Part shown: piece after piece, positions 38,844 to 46,423 of the stretch | Layout of the letters: each line of letters begins with the position of its first letter | How positions within the stretch are numbered: position 1 is the stretch's first letter | NCBI GenBank assembly: GCA_037443705.1 | Contig: JBBINV010000011.1 | Span: 1 to 64,000 of the forward strand | Source of the DNA: 2-02-FULL-66-14 sp037443705 | GTDB lineage: Bacteria > Pseudomonadota > Gammaproteobacteria > Burkholderiales > SG8-39 | Length of the DNA: 64,000 nt | Reading direction: 5' to 3' | Translations under genes and position numbers: made by a program | Notes under the pieces: model-generated | Seen by the model: only the letters and a program-made list of their open reading frames with translations | Database searches by the model: none | What the model was told of the DNA's origin: nothing

Positions 38844-39805
38844 GCCGGCGCCTTCACCTCCTTCAGGATCTCGGCGACGAGCGCGGCGCCGCTCGCGCCG
38901 CCGAACTTCGCCTGGGGATCGAGCACGATGCGGTGCGCGAGCACCGCGACCGCGAGCTCCTGGACGTGCTCGGGGCGGACGAACTCCTCGGAATCGATCA
39001 GCGCGAGCGCCTTGGCGGCCTGCGCGAGCGCGATCGTGGCGCGCGGCCCGCAGCCGAGCTGGACCTGCGGTGCGGTGCGCGTCCGGCGCACGAGCTCGAC
39101 GATGTAGTGCTTGATCTCCTCCGCAATGCGCACCTCGCGCGCGCGCGCCTTCAGCGCCACCACCTCGTCGCGCGAGGCGACCGCGCCGATGCCGGCAAGC
39201 GGGTGGCGCAGATCCTGCGCGGAGAGCACCTCGGCTTCGGTAGCGGCGTCCACGTAGCCGAGCGCGAGACACATCGCGAAGCGGTCCATCTGCGCTTCCG
39301 GCAGGGGATAGGTGCCGCGGAACTCGACCGGGTTCTGCGTCGCGATCACGAAGAAGAGCGCGTCCATCGGGTGCGTGCGCCCCTCCACCGAGACCTGCCC
39401 CTCGGCCATCACCTCGAGCAGCGCCGATTGCGTCCGGGGCGAAGCCCGGTTGATCTCGTCCGCGAGCAGGATCGAGGTGAACACGGGCCCGGCGCGAAAT
39501 TCGAACGTCTGCTCCTTCTGGTTGAACACCGACACCCCCAGGATGTCCGAGGGCAGCAGGTCGGGAGTGAACTGCACGCGCGTGAAGCGCGCGCCGATCG
39601 ACGCCGCGAGGCTCTTCGCAAGCGTCGTCTTGCCCGTGCCGGGAAAGTCGTCGATCAGTACGTGCCCGCCCGAGGCGAAGGCGGCGAGGAGCTTTCTCAC
39701 CGCGTCATGCTGCCCGCGCATGACGCGCTCTATGTTCGTGGCGATGCGCGCCGCAAGCGCCGCTGCGTTGCGCGCGTCGATCGCGGGCCCGGAGGCGGCG
39801 TCCAA
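38840..39805 (-). CDS. MoxR-family AAA+ ATPase
   Basis: 321 residues from a TTG at 39805 that overlaps nothing but sits 3 bp after the cofD stop region; an internal ATG in RVMRGQHDAV is the alternative. Walker A FPGTGKTT (54-61), Walker B ILLADEINRA, the ATQNP sensor and the GTYPLPEAQMDRF arginine-finger region are intact. MoxR ATPases act as chaperones in maturation of partner complexes. The adjacent DUF58 and transglutaminase genes are the standard partners. Confidence 0.9.
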   Translation of the reverse strand: MDAASGPAIDARNAAALAARIATNIERVMRGQHDAVRKLLAAFASGGHVLIDDFPGTGKTTLAKSLAASIGARFTRVQFTPDLLPSDILGVSVFNQKEQTFEFRAGPVFTSILLADEINRASPRTQSALLEVMAEGQVSVEGRTHPMDALFFVIATQNPVEFRGTYPLPEAQMDRFAMCLALGYVDAATEAEVLSAQDLRHPLAGIGAVASRDEVVALKARAREVRIAEEIKHYIVELVRRTRTAPQVQLGCGPRATIALAQAAKALALIDSEEFVRPEHVQELAVAVLAHRIVLDPQAKFGGASGAALVAEILKEVKAPA

Positions 39806-39807
39806 CG

Positions 39808-40770
39808 TCAGGCCCCGCGGTCGCGCACAGCGCGGATCCGGCGCGCGAACTCCAGCACCGCGCGCGCGAGCGCGACCCGGTCCTCGACCGAGCGCATGAT
39901 CGTGGGCGCCGATGTCACCGCGATCCCGCTCGCGCGGATCCCGTCCGCGAGCGCCTCGTCCTCGGCGTCGATCACGAAGCCGTCGATGAGCTTGCGGTAC
40001 TCGAGCGCGATCGAGCGCGCCGAGACCTCGCGGCCGAGCTCGGTCATCATCTTGCCGGCCGAGCCCTTGAGCGCCTTGCCGCCCACGATCGGCGAGACAG
40101 CGACCACCGGCGCGCCGCGCCTGCGCAGGAGCTCGCGCATCCCGGGCACGGCGAGTATGGGGCCGAGGGTGTGGAACGGGTTCGCGGGGCAGAGCACCAC
40201 CGCTTCCAGCTCGCTCGCGTGAAGCGCGGCGATCACCTCGTCGGAAACGCGCGCATCCTCCGCACCGGCGTACTGGAAGCCGGTCACGCGCGGCTCGCAG
40301 GCGTGCTGCATGAAATATTCGGGAAACGGGATCGCGCCTTCCTCGGTGAGCACGTGCGTGCGCACCGGGTCGTCCGTCATCGGCAGCACGCGCGCCGCGA
40401 TTCCCAGTCGCTCGCAGAACGCGCGCGTCACTTCCGTGAGGCGCCGGCCGGCGCGCAGCGCCTCGGCGCGCAGGATCGGCGCGGCGGCCGAGCGGTCGCC
40501 GAGCCGCGGCAGGTCCGGACCGCCCAGGCGCCGCACCATTTCGTGCAGCGCGAAGGTTTCCCCCGCGGGCTCCCATGCGGCCTGCGGACTCGCGATGCCG
40601 GAGAGCGTGTACAGGATCGTGTCGATGTCGGGCGATACGGCGAGCCCGGCCTGCTCGTAGTCGTCGCCCGTGTTGACGATGACCGCGAGATCGCTCCCGC
40701 GCAGCCGGTACAGGCCGTCGGCGAGCTTCGCCCCCCCGACCTGCCCCGCGAGCGCGACGACGGTTCCCAT
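39808..40770 (-). CDS. cofD: 2-phospho-L-lactate transferase CofD/FbiA (coenzyme F420 synthesis)
   Basis: 320 residues. The ATG at 40770 begins MGTVVALAGQVGGAKLADGL; longer frames run through the adjacent palindrome and give non-family sequence. The CofD motifs are GGAKL, NTGDD (33-37), SPDIDTILYTLSG, MTDDPVRT, FPEYF, CPANPFHTLGPIL and AVSPIVGGKALKG. The enzyme transfers a phospholactyl-type group to the deazaflavin Fo. F420 is rare in Betaproteobacteria, and no other F420 gene is in the window. moxR starts directly after it, so it heads the operon. Confidence 0.88.
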   Translation of the reverse strand: MGTVVALAGQVGGAKLADGLYRLRGSDLAVIVNTGDDYEQAGLAVSPDIDTILYTLSGIASPQAAWEPAGETFALHEMVRRLGGPDLPRLGDRSAAAPILRAEALRAGRRLTEVTRAFCERLGIAARVLPMTDDPVRTHVLTEEGAIPFPEYFMQHACEPRVTGFQYAGAEDARVSDEVIAALHASELEAVVLCPANPFHTLGPILAVPGMRELLRRRGAPVVAVSPIVGGKALKGSAGKMMTELGREVSARSIALEYRKLIDGFVIDAEDEALADGIRASGIAVTSAPTIMRSVEDRVALARAVLEFARRIRAVRDRGA

Positions 40771-40793
40771 AGGCAATAGTGTACGATGGAGCG

Positions 40794-40870
40794 AAAAAGG
40801 GGTCAGGACCCTTTTCCGCAATCTTTTCCGCAATTGGCGCGTACTCGGAAAAGGGTCCTGACCCCTTTTT
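40794..40870. repeat. Long palindrome, family C (25-bp perfect arms), between cofD and an EamA gene
   Basis: Arms 40794-40818 and 40846-40870 are exact inverted copies with core GGGGTCAGGACCC bounded by A-run and T-run; the loop of 27 bases contains part of a 12-bp direct repeat (CTTTTCCGCAAT twice). It fills most of the 114-bp divergent gap. Both strands are open in at least one frame through it, so the two flanking reading frames can be read into the element. Confidence 0.9.
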
Positions 40871-40884
40871 CAATTCCAATCTCC

Positions 40885-41751
40885 GTGCTGCACGCGAAGC
40901 TCGTCCTGATGGCGGTGTTCTGGAGCGGCGTGTTTCCCGCCGTGAACGTGCTGCTCGCGAGCATGGGTCTTTATACCGCGGTGTTCCTGCGCTTCTGGTG
41001 GGCCGCGGTGATTCTGCTCGTGCTGCTCAGGTTTCGCGAGCACCGCCTGCCGCGCCTTTCGCCGCGCGAGGCGGTGCTCGCGATCGGCCTCGGGCTGATC
41101 GGAATCAGCGCGTACAACACGCTCTTCACCGCGGGGCTCGGGATGGTAGAGGCGAGCCGCGCCGCCCTCATCGTGCCGACCAATCCGGCGTTCACGGCGC
41201 TTCTTGCGGCGCTGCTGCTCAAGGAGCGCGTCGGCGCCGTGCGCGCGGCGGGCATCGCGCTTTCGGTTTCGGGCGCGCTCTGGGTGCTGTGCCGCGGCGA
41301 TCCGCGCGCGTTCACGGCGCTCGAGCTCGGCGCGGGCGAGCTGATTCTCGTGCTCTGCATCTTCGTCTGGAGCGCGTACACCCTTCTCGGAAGGATCGCG
41401 CTCGCCACGATCTCGCCGCTCGCGCTCACGGCCTACTCGATGCTCGCCGGGAGCCTGCCGATGGCGATCCCGGCCTGGTTCGAGCACGAGTCGCTCGCGC
41501 GCGTGACCTGGCAGGGCTGGGCCGCAATTGCGTACCTGGTCGTGTTCGGGACCGTGGTGCCGTTTCTCTGGTACTCCGAGGGTGTGAAGGCGCTCGGCGC
41601 CGCGCGCGCCGCGCAGTTCATCAACCTGGTGCCCCCGCTCGCGGTTGCCGAGTCGGTGCTGATCCTCGGCGAGCCGTTCACCCCGGCGCTCTTCGCGGGC
41701 GCCGGTCTGGTGGTCGCGGGGCTCTACCTCACCAACCGGCCGCGCTCATAG
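40885..41751 (+). CDS. EamA/DMT-family transporter
   Basis: 288 residues with ten hydrophobic segments in two EamA repeats. The GTG at 40885 is preferred; an ATG at 40786 would add 33 residues translated from the palindrome. Conserved family features include RFWWAAVILLVLL, AALIVPTNPAFTALLAALLL and the second-repeat FINLVPPLAVAESVLILGE. Probably exports or imports a small metabolite across the inner membrane. Convergent with fadH; the two stops overlap by 6 bp. Confidence 0.85.
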   Translation: MLHAKLVLMAVFWSGVFPAVNVLLASMGLYTAVFLRFWWAAVILLVLLRFREHRLPRLSPREAVLAIGLGLIGISAYNTLFTAGLGMVEASRAALIVPTNPAFTALLAALLLKERVGAVRAAGIALSVSGALWVLCRGDPRAFTALELGAGELILVLCIFVWSAYTLLGRIALATISPLALTAYSMLAGSLPMAIPAWFEHESLARVTWQGWAAIAYLVVFGTVVPFLWYSEGVKALGAARAAQFINLVPPLAVAESVLILGEPFTPALFAGAGLVVAGLYLTNRPRS

Positions 41752-43752
41752 CCGCGCCGCGAGCTCCGCGCCCTCGCGCATCGCGCGCATCGCGTCGAGC
41801 TCGCCCGCCTCGCGCGCGCCGCCGATGCAGTGAAGCGTCCGGTCCTTCATCGAAAAGGGAACGAGGGGGGTCTGCCCGGCGCACACGATCACGGTATCGG
41901 CGGCAATCGTGCGCTCCGTGCCGTTCACGGCGACGTGCACGCCCGCGTCGTCGATGCGCCGGTACGCCACGCCGCCGAGCATCTCCACGCCTGCGCGCGC
42001 GAGCTCCATCCGCAGCGCCCAGCCCGTGGTCTTGCCGAGCGTGCTGCCGAAGGGCGTGGCAGAGCGCTTGAGCATCGTGATGCGATGCGCAGGTTGCGAA
42101 GGCGAGGGGGCGGTGGGCACCAGGCCGCCTGCGGTGGCGATCGCCGGATCGATGCCCCAGTGCTCGGCGAAAGCGCCCGGTTCGCGCTGCGCCCTGCCGC
42201 TCTCCAGGAGATAGAGCGCGACGTCGAATCCGATGCCCCCGGCGCCGATGATCGCAACGCGCTTGCCCGCGCGCACGCGGCCCGAGATCACGTCGGCGTA
42301 GCCGGCCACCTTGGGATGATCGATGCCGGGAATTTCGGGACGGCGCGGCTCGATTCCCGTGGCGAGGACGATTTCGTCGAAACCGGAAAGCTCCTCCGGA
42401 TCGGGGGCGGCGCCGAGCATCACCCTCACGCCCGCCCGTTTCAGCCGCTCCGCGTAATAGGCGACCGACTCGCCGAACTCCTGCTTGCCCGGGACGCGCA
42501 TCGCGAGGTTGAACTGGCCGCCGAGGCGCTCGCTTCGCTCGTAGAGCGTCACGTCGTGCCCGCGCTCCGCCGCCACCGCAGCGCACGAGAGGCCCGCCGG
42601 GCCGCCGCCTACGATTGCGATGTTCTTTCGCGAAGGCGTCCGGGTGTAGACCAGCTCGGTCTCCCGGCACGCGCGCGGATTCACCACGCAACTGGCGACG
42701 CGGCCCTCGAAGATCTCGTCGAGGCACGCCTGATTGCACGCGAAGCAGACGTTGATCCCGGCGCGGTCGCCCGCGCGCGCCTTGTTGGCGAAGTCCGGGT
42801 CGGCGAGAAACGGCCGAGCCATCGATACCAAGTCGGCGTCGCCGCGCGCGAGGATTTCTTCCGCGATCTCCGGCGCATTGATGCGGTTGGACGCGATCAC
42901 CGGGATTCCGACCGCCTTCTTCAGGCGCCGCGTCGCCCAGGCGAAACCGCCGCGCGGCACGGCGTGCGCGATGGTAGGGATCCGCGCCTCGTGCCAGCCT
43001 ACGCCCGAGTTGAGCAGGTCGGCGCCCGCGGCCTCGATCGCACGCGCAACCTGCGCGACCTCGTCGCCCGAGAGCCCGCCCTCGACGAGATCGAGCACCG
43101 AGATGCGGTACTGAAGCACGAAGTCAGGCCCGCAGCGCTCGCGTACCCGGCGCACGATTTCCACGGGAAGGCGCATCCGGTTCTCGAGCGGCCCGCCCCA
43201 ATCGTCTGCGCGCCGGTTGGTGCGCAGGCACAGAAACTGCGTGAGAAGATAGCCCTCCGAGCCCATGATCTCCACGCCGTCGTAGCCCGCCTCGCGCGCA
43301 AGCGCCGCGGCGCGCGCGAACGCCTCGATCAGCGCCTCGATTTCCGCACCGGAGAGCTCGCGCGGCGCGAACGGATTGATCGGCGCCTTGAGCGCCGAGG
43401 GCGCCACCGCGTCGGCGCGCTTCGCGTAGCGCCCGCCGTGCAGCAGCTGCAGCAGAATCCGGCCGCCGGCCTCGTGCACCGCGCGCGGGATGGCGCGGTG
43501 CCGCTCGCGGTCCTCGGCATCCATCATCGTCTCGCGCCAGGGGCCGAGCGAACCTTCCACCGTGGGCGAGAACGCGCCGGTGACCATCAGCGCGACGCCG
43601 CCGCGCGCGCGTTCGGCGTAAAACGCGGCAAGGCGTCCCGGGCCCTCGGCCATCGGCTCGAGGCCGGTATGCATCGAACCCATGAGAATCCGGTTGGGGA
43701 GCGTGAGGTGCGCGACGCGCAGGGACGAAAACAGGTGGGGGTAGCTTTGCAT
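41746..43752 (-). CDS. fadH: NADPH-dependent 2,4-dienoyl-CoA reductase, FadH type
   Basis: 668 residues from the ATG at 43752, which aligns with the E. coli start; an ATG at 43782 would add ten residues. An old-yellow-enzyme TIM barrel (1-325) has Tyr168 (GSEGYLL) and His254 (WHEAR), at the positions of the E. coli catalytic residues. The [4Fe-4S] ligands are C336, C339, C343 and C355. An FAD/NADP domain with GGGPAG and GAGGIG follows. It reduces 2,4-dienoyl-CoA during degradation of unsaturated fatty acids. Isolated gene. Confidence 0.9.
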   Translation of the reverse strand: MQSYPHLFSSLRVAHLTLPNRILMGSMHTGLEPMAEGPGRLAAFYAERARGGVALMVTGAFSPTVEGSLGPWRETMMDAEDRERHRAIPRAVHEAGGRILLQLLHGGRYAKRADAVAPSALKAPINPFAPRELSGAEIEALIEAFARAAALAREAGYDGVEIMGSEGYLLTQFLCLRTNRRADDWGGPLENRMRLPVEIVRRVRERCGPDFVLQYRISVLDLVEGGLSGDEVAQVARAIEAAGADLLNSGVGWHEARIPTIAHAVPRGGFAWATRRLKKAVGIPVIASNRINAPEIAEEILARGDADLVSMARPFLADPDFANKARAGDRAGINVCFACNQACLDEIFEGRVASCVVNPRACRETELVYTRTPSRKNIAIVGGGPAGLSCAAVAAERGHDVTLYERSERLGGQFNLAMRVPGKQEFGESVAYYAERLKRAGVRVMLGAAPDPEELSGFDEIVLATGIEPRRPEIPGIDHPKVAGYADVISGRVRAGKRVAIIGAGGIGFDVALYLLESGRAQREPGAFAEHWGIDPAIATAGGLVPTAPSPSQPAHRITMLKRSATPFGSTLGKTTGWALRMELARAGVEMLGGVAYRRIDDAGVHVAVNGTERTIAADTVIVCAGQTPLVPFSMKDRTLHCIGGAREAGELDAMRAMREGAELAARL

Positions 43753-43783
43753 TTCCCGGAGCTTTTCCTGTTCCAGCCCCATT

Positions 43784-43873
43784 CTAGCTGGGCGTGACGA
43801 GCACTGTCCCCGCGAGAATCAAAACGCCGCCGGCGAGCGCGGCCGGGCGCAGCGTGTCGGCCGGCGTCATCAT
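43784..43873 (-). pseudogene. Possible C-terminal remnant of an EamA/DMT transporter
   Basis: A 29-codon frame ending at 43784 reads TPADTLRPAALAGGVLILAG then TVLVTPS. The GGVLILAGTVLV pattern is typical of the last helix of DMT transporters. The frame upstream does not continue as a transporter. It may be a deletion remnant or chance. It lies just before fadH in the 204-bp gap between fadH and the alkylation-repair gene. Confidence 0.3.
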
Positions 43874-43956
43874 GCGTCGAGGGTAACCGGGAAGGGCCCG
43901 GAAGACGATGTCCGAAAACGGCGAGCGGCGGCCGCGGCGCGGCGCATAATGCGCGC

Positions 43957-45405
43957 ATGGTGCTCGATGCCGCGACCTGCTACCGCGCGATGCGCTCGCA
44001 CGACGCGCGCTTCGACGGCCGGTTCTTCGTGGCGGTGTCCTCCACGCGCATCTACTGCCGGCCGGTGTGCACGGTGCGGCCGCCGAAGCGCGAGAACTGC
44101 CGGTTCTTTGCGAGCGCGGCGGCCGCCGAGGCAGCCGGCTACCGGCCGTGCCTGCGCTGCCGCCCCGAGCTCGCCCCCGGGAACGCCTCGATCGATGCGA
44201 CCTCGCGCCTCGCTCAGGCCGCGGCGAGCCTGATCGAGGACGGCGGCCTCGACGGCGATAGGCTCGGCGAGGTGGCGTCGCGGCTCGGGATCAGCGACCG
44301 GCACCTGCGGCGCGCCTTCGGTGCCGAGTTCGGTGTCGCGCCGGTGGCGTTCGCGCAGACGCAGCGGCTGCTGCTCGCCAAGCGCCTGCTCACCGACACG
44401 CGGCTGCCGGTCACGGAGATCGCGTACGCGAGCGGCTTCCGGAGCCTGCGCCGCTTCAATGCGCTCTTTCGCAGCCGCTACCGGCTGAGCCCCGGGCAGC
44501 TGCGGCGCGCGGCGGCCGCGCCGGCAGCCCCCGATGCGCACGAGTTCGAGCTCGGCTACCGGCCGCCGTACGACTGGCGTGCGATGATCGCGATTTTCGG
44601 CGCGCGCGCCATCGCCGGCGTGGAGTCGGCGCAGGACGGACTTTACCGGCGCACGGTTCGAGTCGTCACCGCGGGGCGCGAGCACCGCGGCTGGATCGAG
44701 GTTGGCCTTTCGATGCGCAGGGCCGCGCTTCGCGTGCGCCTCGCGCCTTCGCTCGCGAGGGCGATCCCCCCGGTGCTCGCGCGCGTGAAGTCGCTCATGG
44801 ACCTCGCCTGCCAGCCGCTCGAGATCGCCCGGGCGCTCGGCGCGCTCGCGCGGCCGAATCCGGGCCTTCGCGTGCCAGGCGCGTTCTGCGGGTTCGAGGT
44901 AGCGGTGCGCGCGATCCTCGGCCAGCGCATCTCGGTCGCCGCGGCGCGCACGCTCGCCGGGCGCTTTGCGGAAGCATTCGGGGAGCCGGTCGCGTCGCCT
45001 TTCGAGTCCGTAAAGACGGTTTTTCCATCCCCCGAGCGGATCGCGGACCTGTCCCACGCGACAATCGCCCGCATCGGAACGACGGCGGCGCGCGGCAAAA
45101 CGCTCGCAGCGCTCGCGCGGGCGGTGGCGGACGGAAAGCTCGTCCTCGCGCCCAATGTCGGCGTGGAGGCGGCGCTCGCGAAGCTTCGCGAGCTGCCCGG
45201 AGTCGGACAGTGGACCGCGCAGTACATCGCAATGCGCGCGCTCGCCTGGCCGGACGCCTTTCCGCACACCGACCTCGGTGTGATGAAGGCGCTCGGGGAG
45301 TCGCGCCCGGCACGCGTGCTCGCGCGCGCCGAAGCATGGCGCCCGTGGCGCGCGTACGCGGTGATGCACCTGTGGCAATCGCTCGAACGGAAGGAATCGG
45401 CATGA
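43957..45405 (+). CDS. Ada sensor-AraC HTH-AlkA DNA glycosylase fusion
   Basis: 482 residues. N-terminal Ada zinc domain (1-75) with C34, C38, C65 and C68; C34 corresponds to the Ada cysteine methylated by phosphotriesters. An AraC-type HTH (about 85-185; DRLGEVASRLGISDRHLRRAFG) precedes an AlkA glycosylase domain (about 195-475) with helix-hairpin-helix LPGVGQWTAQYIAMRAL and catalytic Asp in FPHTDLGVM. It removes alkylated bases and may regulate its own operon. The methyltransferase domain of Ada is absent but is encoded by the next gene. GCGCATAATGCGC ends 2 bp before the ATG, so the transcript may be nearly leaderless. Confidence 0.92.
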   Translation: MVLDAATCYRAMRSHDARFDGRFFVAVSSTRIYCRPVCTVRPPKRENCRFFASAAAAEAAGYRPCLRCRPELAPGNASIDATSRLAQAAASLIEDGGLDGDRLGEVASRLGISDRHLRRAFGAEFGVAPVAFAQTQRLLLAKRLLTDTRLPVTEIAYASGFRSLRRFNALFRSRYRLSPGQLRRAAAAPAAPDAHEFELGYRPPYDWRAMIAIFGARAIAGVESAQDGLYRRTVRVVTAGREHRGWIEVGLSMRRAALRVRLAPSLARAIPPVLARVKSLMDLACQPLEIARALGALARPNPGLRVPGAFCGFEVAVRAILGQRISVAAARTLAGRFAEAFGEPVASPFESVKTVFPSPERIADLSHATIARIGTTAARGKTLAALARAVADGKLVLAPNVGVEAALAKLRELPGVGQWTAQYIAMRALAWPDAFPHTDLGVMKALGESRPARVLARAEAWRPWRAYAVMHLWQSLERKESA

Positions 45406-45890
45406 AAGTCTTCGACTACTACGACAGCCCCCTCGGACGCATGATGCTCGTCGCGAACGAGGCGGGGTTGGCCGGGGTCCACTTCCTGGGACAGAAGCAT
45501 GTCCGCAGCGCGAAGGGGCTGGCCCGCTCCGGTTCTCACCAGGCATTGAAGGCCGCCAAACGGCAACTGCACGAATACTTCTCGGGAAAGCGCAGGCGCT
45601 TCGACCTCCCCCTTGCGCCCGAGGGGAGCGAGTTCCAGCGCGCGGTGTGGAAGGCGATCGCGGGCGTGCCGTTCGGCGAGACGATCAGCTACGCCGAGCT
45701 CGCGCGCCGCGCCGGCTGCCCGGGCGCCGCGCGCGCCGCCGGCGCCGCCACCGGCCGCAACCCGATCGGCATCATCGTGCCCTGCCACCGGATCGTGGGC
45801 TCGGACGGCACGCTCACCGGCTACGCCGGCGGGCTGGAGAAGAAAAAGCGGCTTCTCGCTCTGGAGGCCGGGGCGGGCAGCCTCATTTAG
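45402..45890 (+). CDS. ogt: Methylated-DNA-protein cysteine methyltransferase
   Basis: 162 residues. The active-site PCHR with acceptor Cys128, the HTH region EFQRAVWKAIAGVPFGETISYAEL and GRNPIGIIV are intact. It repairs O6-methylguanine by transferring the methyl group to Cys128. The ATG overlaps the stop of the Ada/AlkA fusion, so the pair together carries the domains of Ada plus AlkA. The 3' end overlaps the convergent hypothetical gene by 8 bp. Confidence 0.93.
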   Translation: MKVFDYYDSPLGRMMLVANEAGLAGVHFLGQKHVRSAKGLARSGSHQALKAAKRQLHEYFSGKRRRFDLPLAPEGSEFQRAVWKAIAGVPFGETISYAELARRAGCPGAARAAGAATGRNPIGIIVPCHRIVGSDGTLTGYAGGLEKKKRLLALEAGAGSLI

Positions 45891-46404
45891 GGCAGGGCGG
45901 AAATTCCTCGGCGGCGTTGCGGTAGAGCGCGCCCAGGCTGTAGGCGTGGCGCGTGCGCTCCTCGCGGCCGCCGCGCCACGGCGAGCCGTAGGTCGTGTCT
46001 TCGATCGAGAGAAGCAGGGGCGCCGGAGCGAGTGTGTCGGGCAGCGCGGGCATCGGCCCGTCCGCCGCGAAGGAGAGCCTCACGCCGACCTCGCGGCCGC
46101 GCGACAGGATCGGCTCGTCGCGCACGTCGCTCACCCGGGTCGCGGCAACGCGCCGCTCGCGCGCCTGTCGCTCCAGCGCGTCAAGCCCGAGCAGCACACC
46201 CGGAGCCGCCGCGAGGCCCAGAACTCCCGCGGCGATGAGCGGGAGCGTGCCCCGGTGCGACGCCCACCACGTGAGGGCAACCGCAGCCACCAGGTAGGCG
46301 AGCGCCGCGGCGGCGAGTCCGGAAGGGCCGTGGCGCGCCACCGCGGCCAGCCAGAATGCCGCCAGCAACTGGAGCGCGGTGAACAGGATGGCGAGGAGCC
46401 GCAT
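45883..46404 (-). CDS. Small membrane protein of unknown function
   Basis: 173 residues, not recognised. Three hydrophobic segments (about 3-24, 29-48, 54-76) form an N-terminal membrane part; a C-terminal hydrophilic domain of about 95 residues ends in AEEFPPCPK. The frame is intact, has the local high-GC codon pattern and follows paaK by 19 bp on the same strand, so it is probably real and cotranscribed with paaK. Nothing shows a function. Confidence 0.6.
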   Translation of the reverse strand: MRLLAILFTALQLLAAFWLAAVARHGPSGLAAAALAYLVAAVALTWWASHRGTLPLIAAGVLGLAAAPGVLLGLDALERQARERRVAATRVSDVRDEPILSRGREVGVRLSFAADGPMPALPDTLAPAPLLLSIEDTTYGSPWRGGREERTRHAYSLGALYRNAAEEFPPCPK

Positions 46405-46423
46405 TCGCTCCCGCGGCGCGACG

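Noticed and set aside
40786..40884. Longer N-terminus of the EamA transporter from the ATG at 40786
   Set aside because: The extra 33 residues are translated repeat sequence with no family similarity; the GTG at 40885 begins just at the first membrane helix.
41830..43797. A 655-codon open frame on the plus strand
   Set aside because: Antisense to fadH, which has all catalytic and iron-sulfur residues in place; the antisense product is low-complexity and His/Arg-rich.
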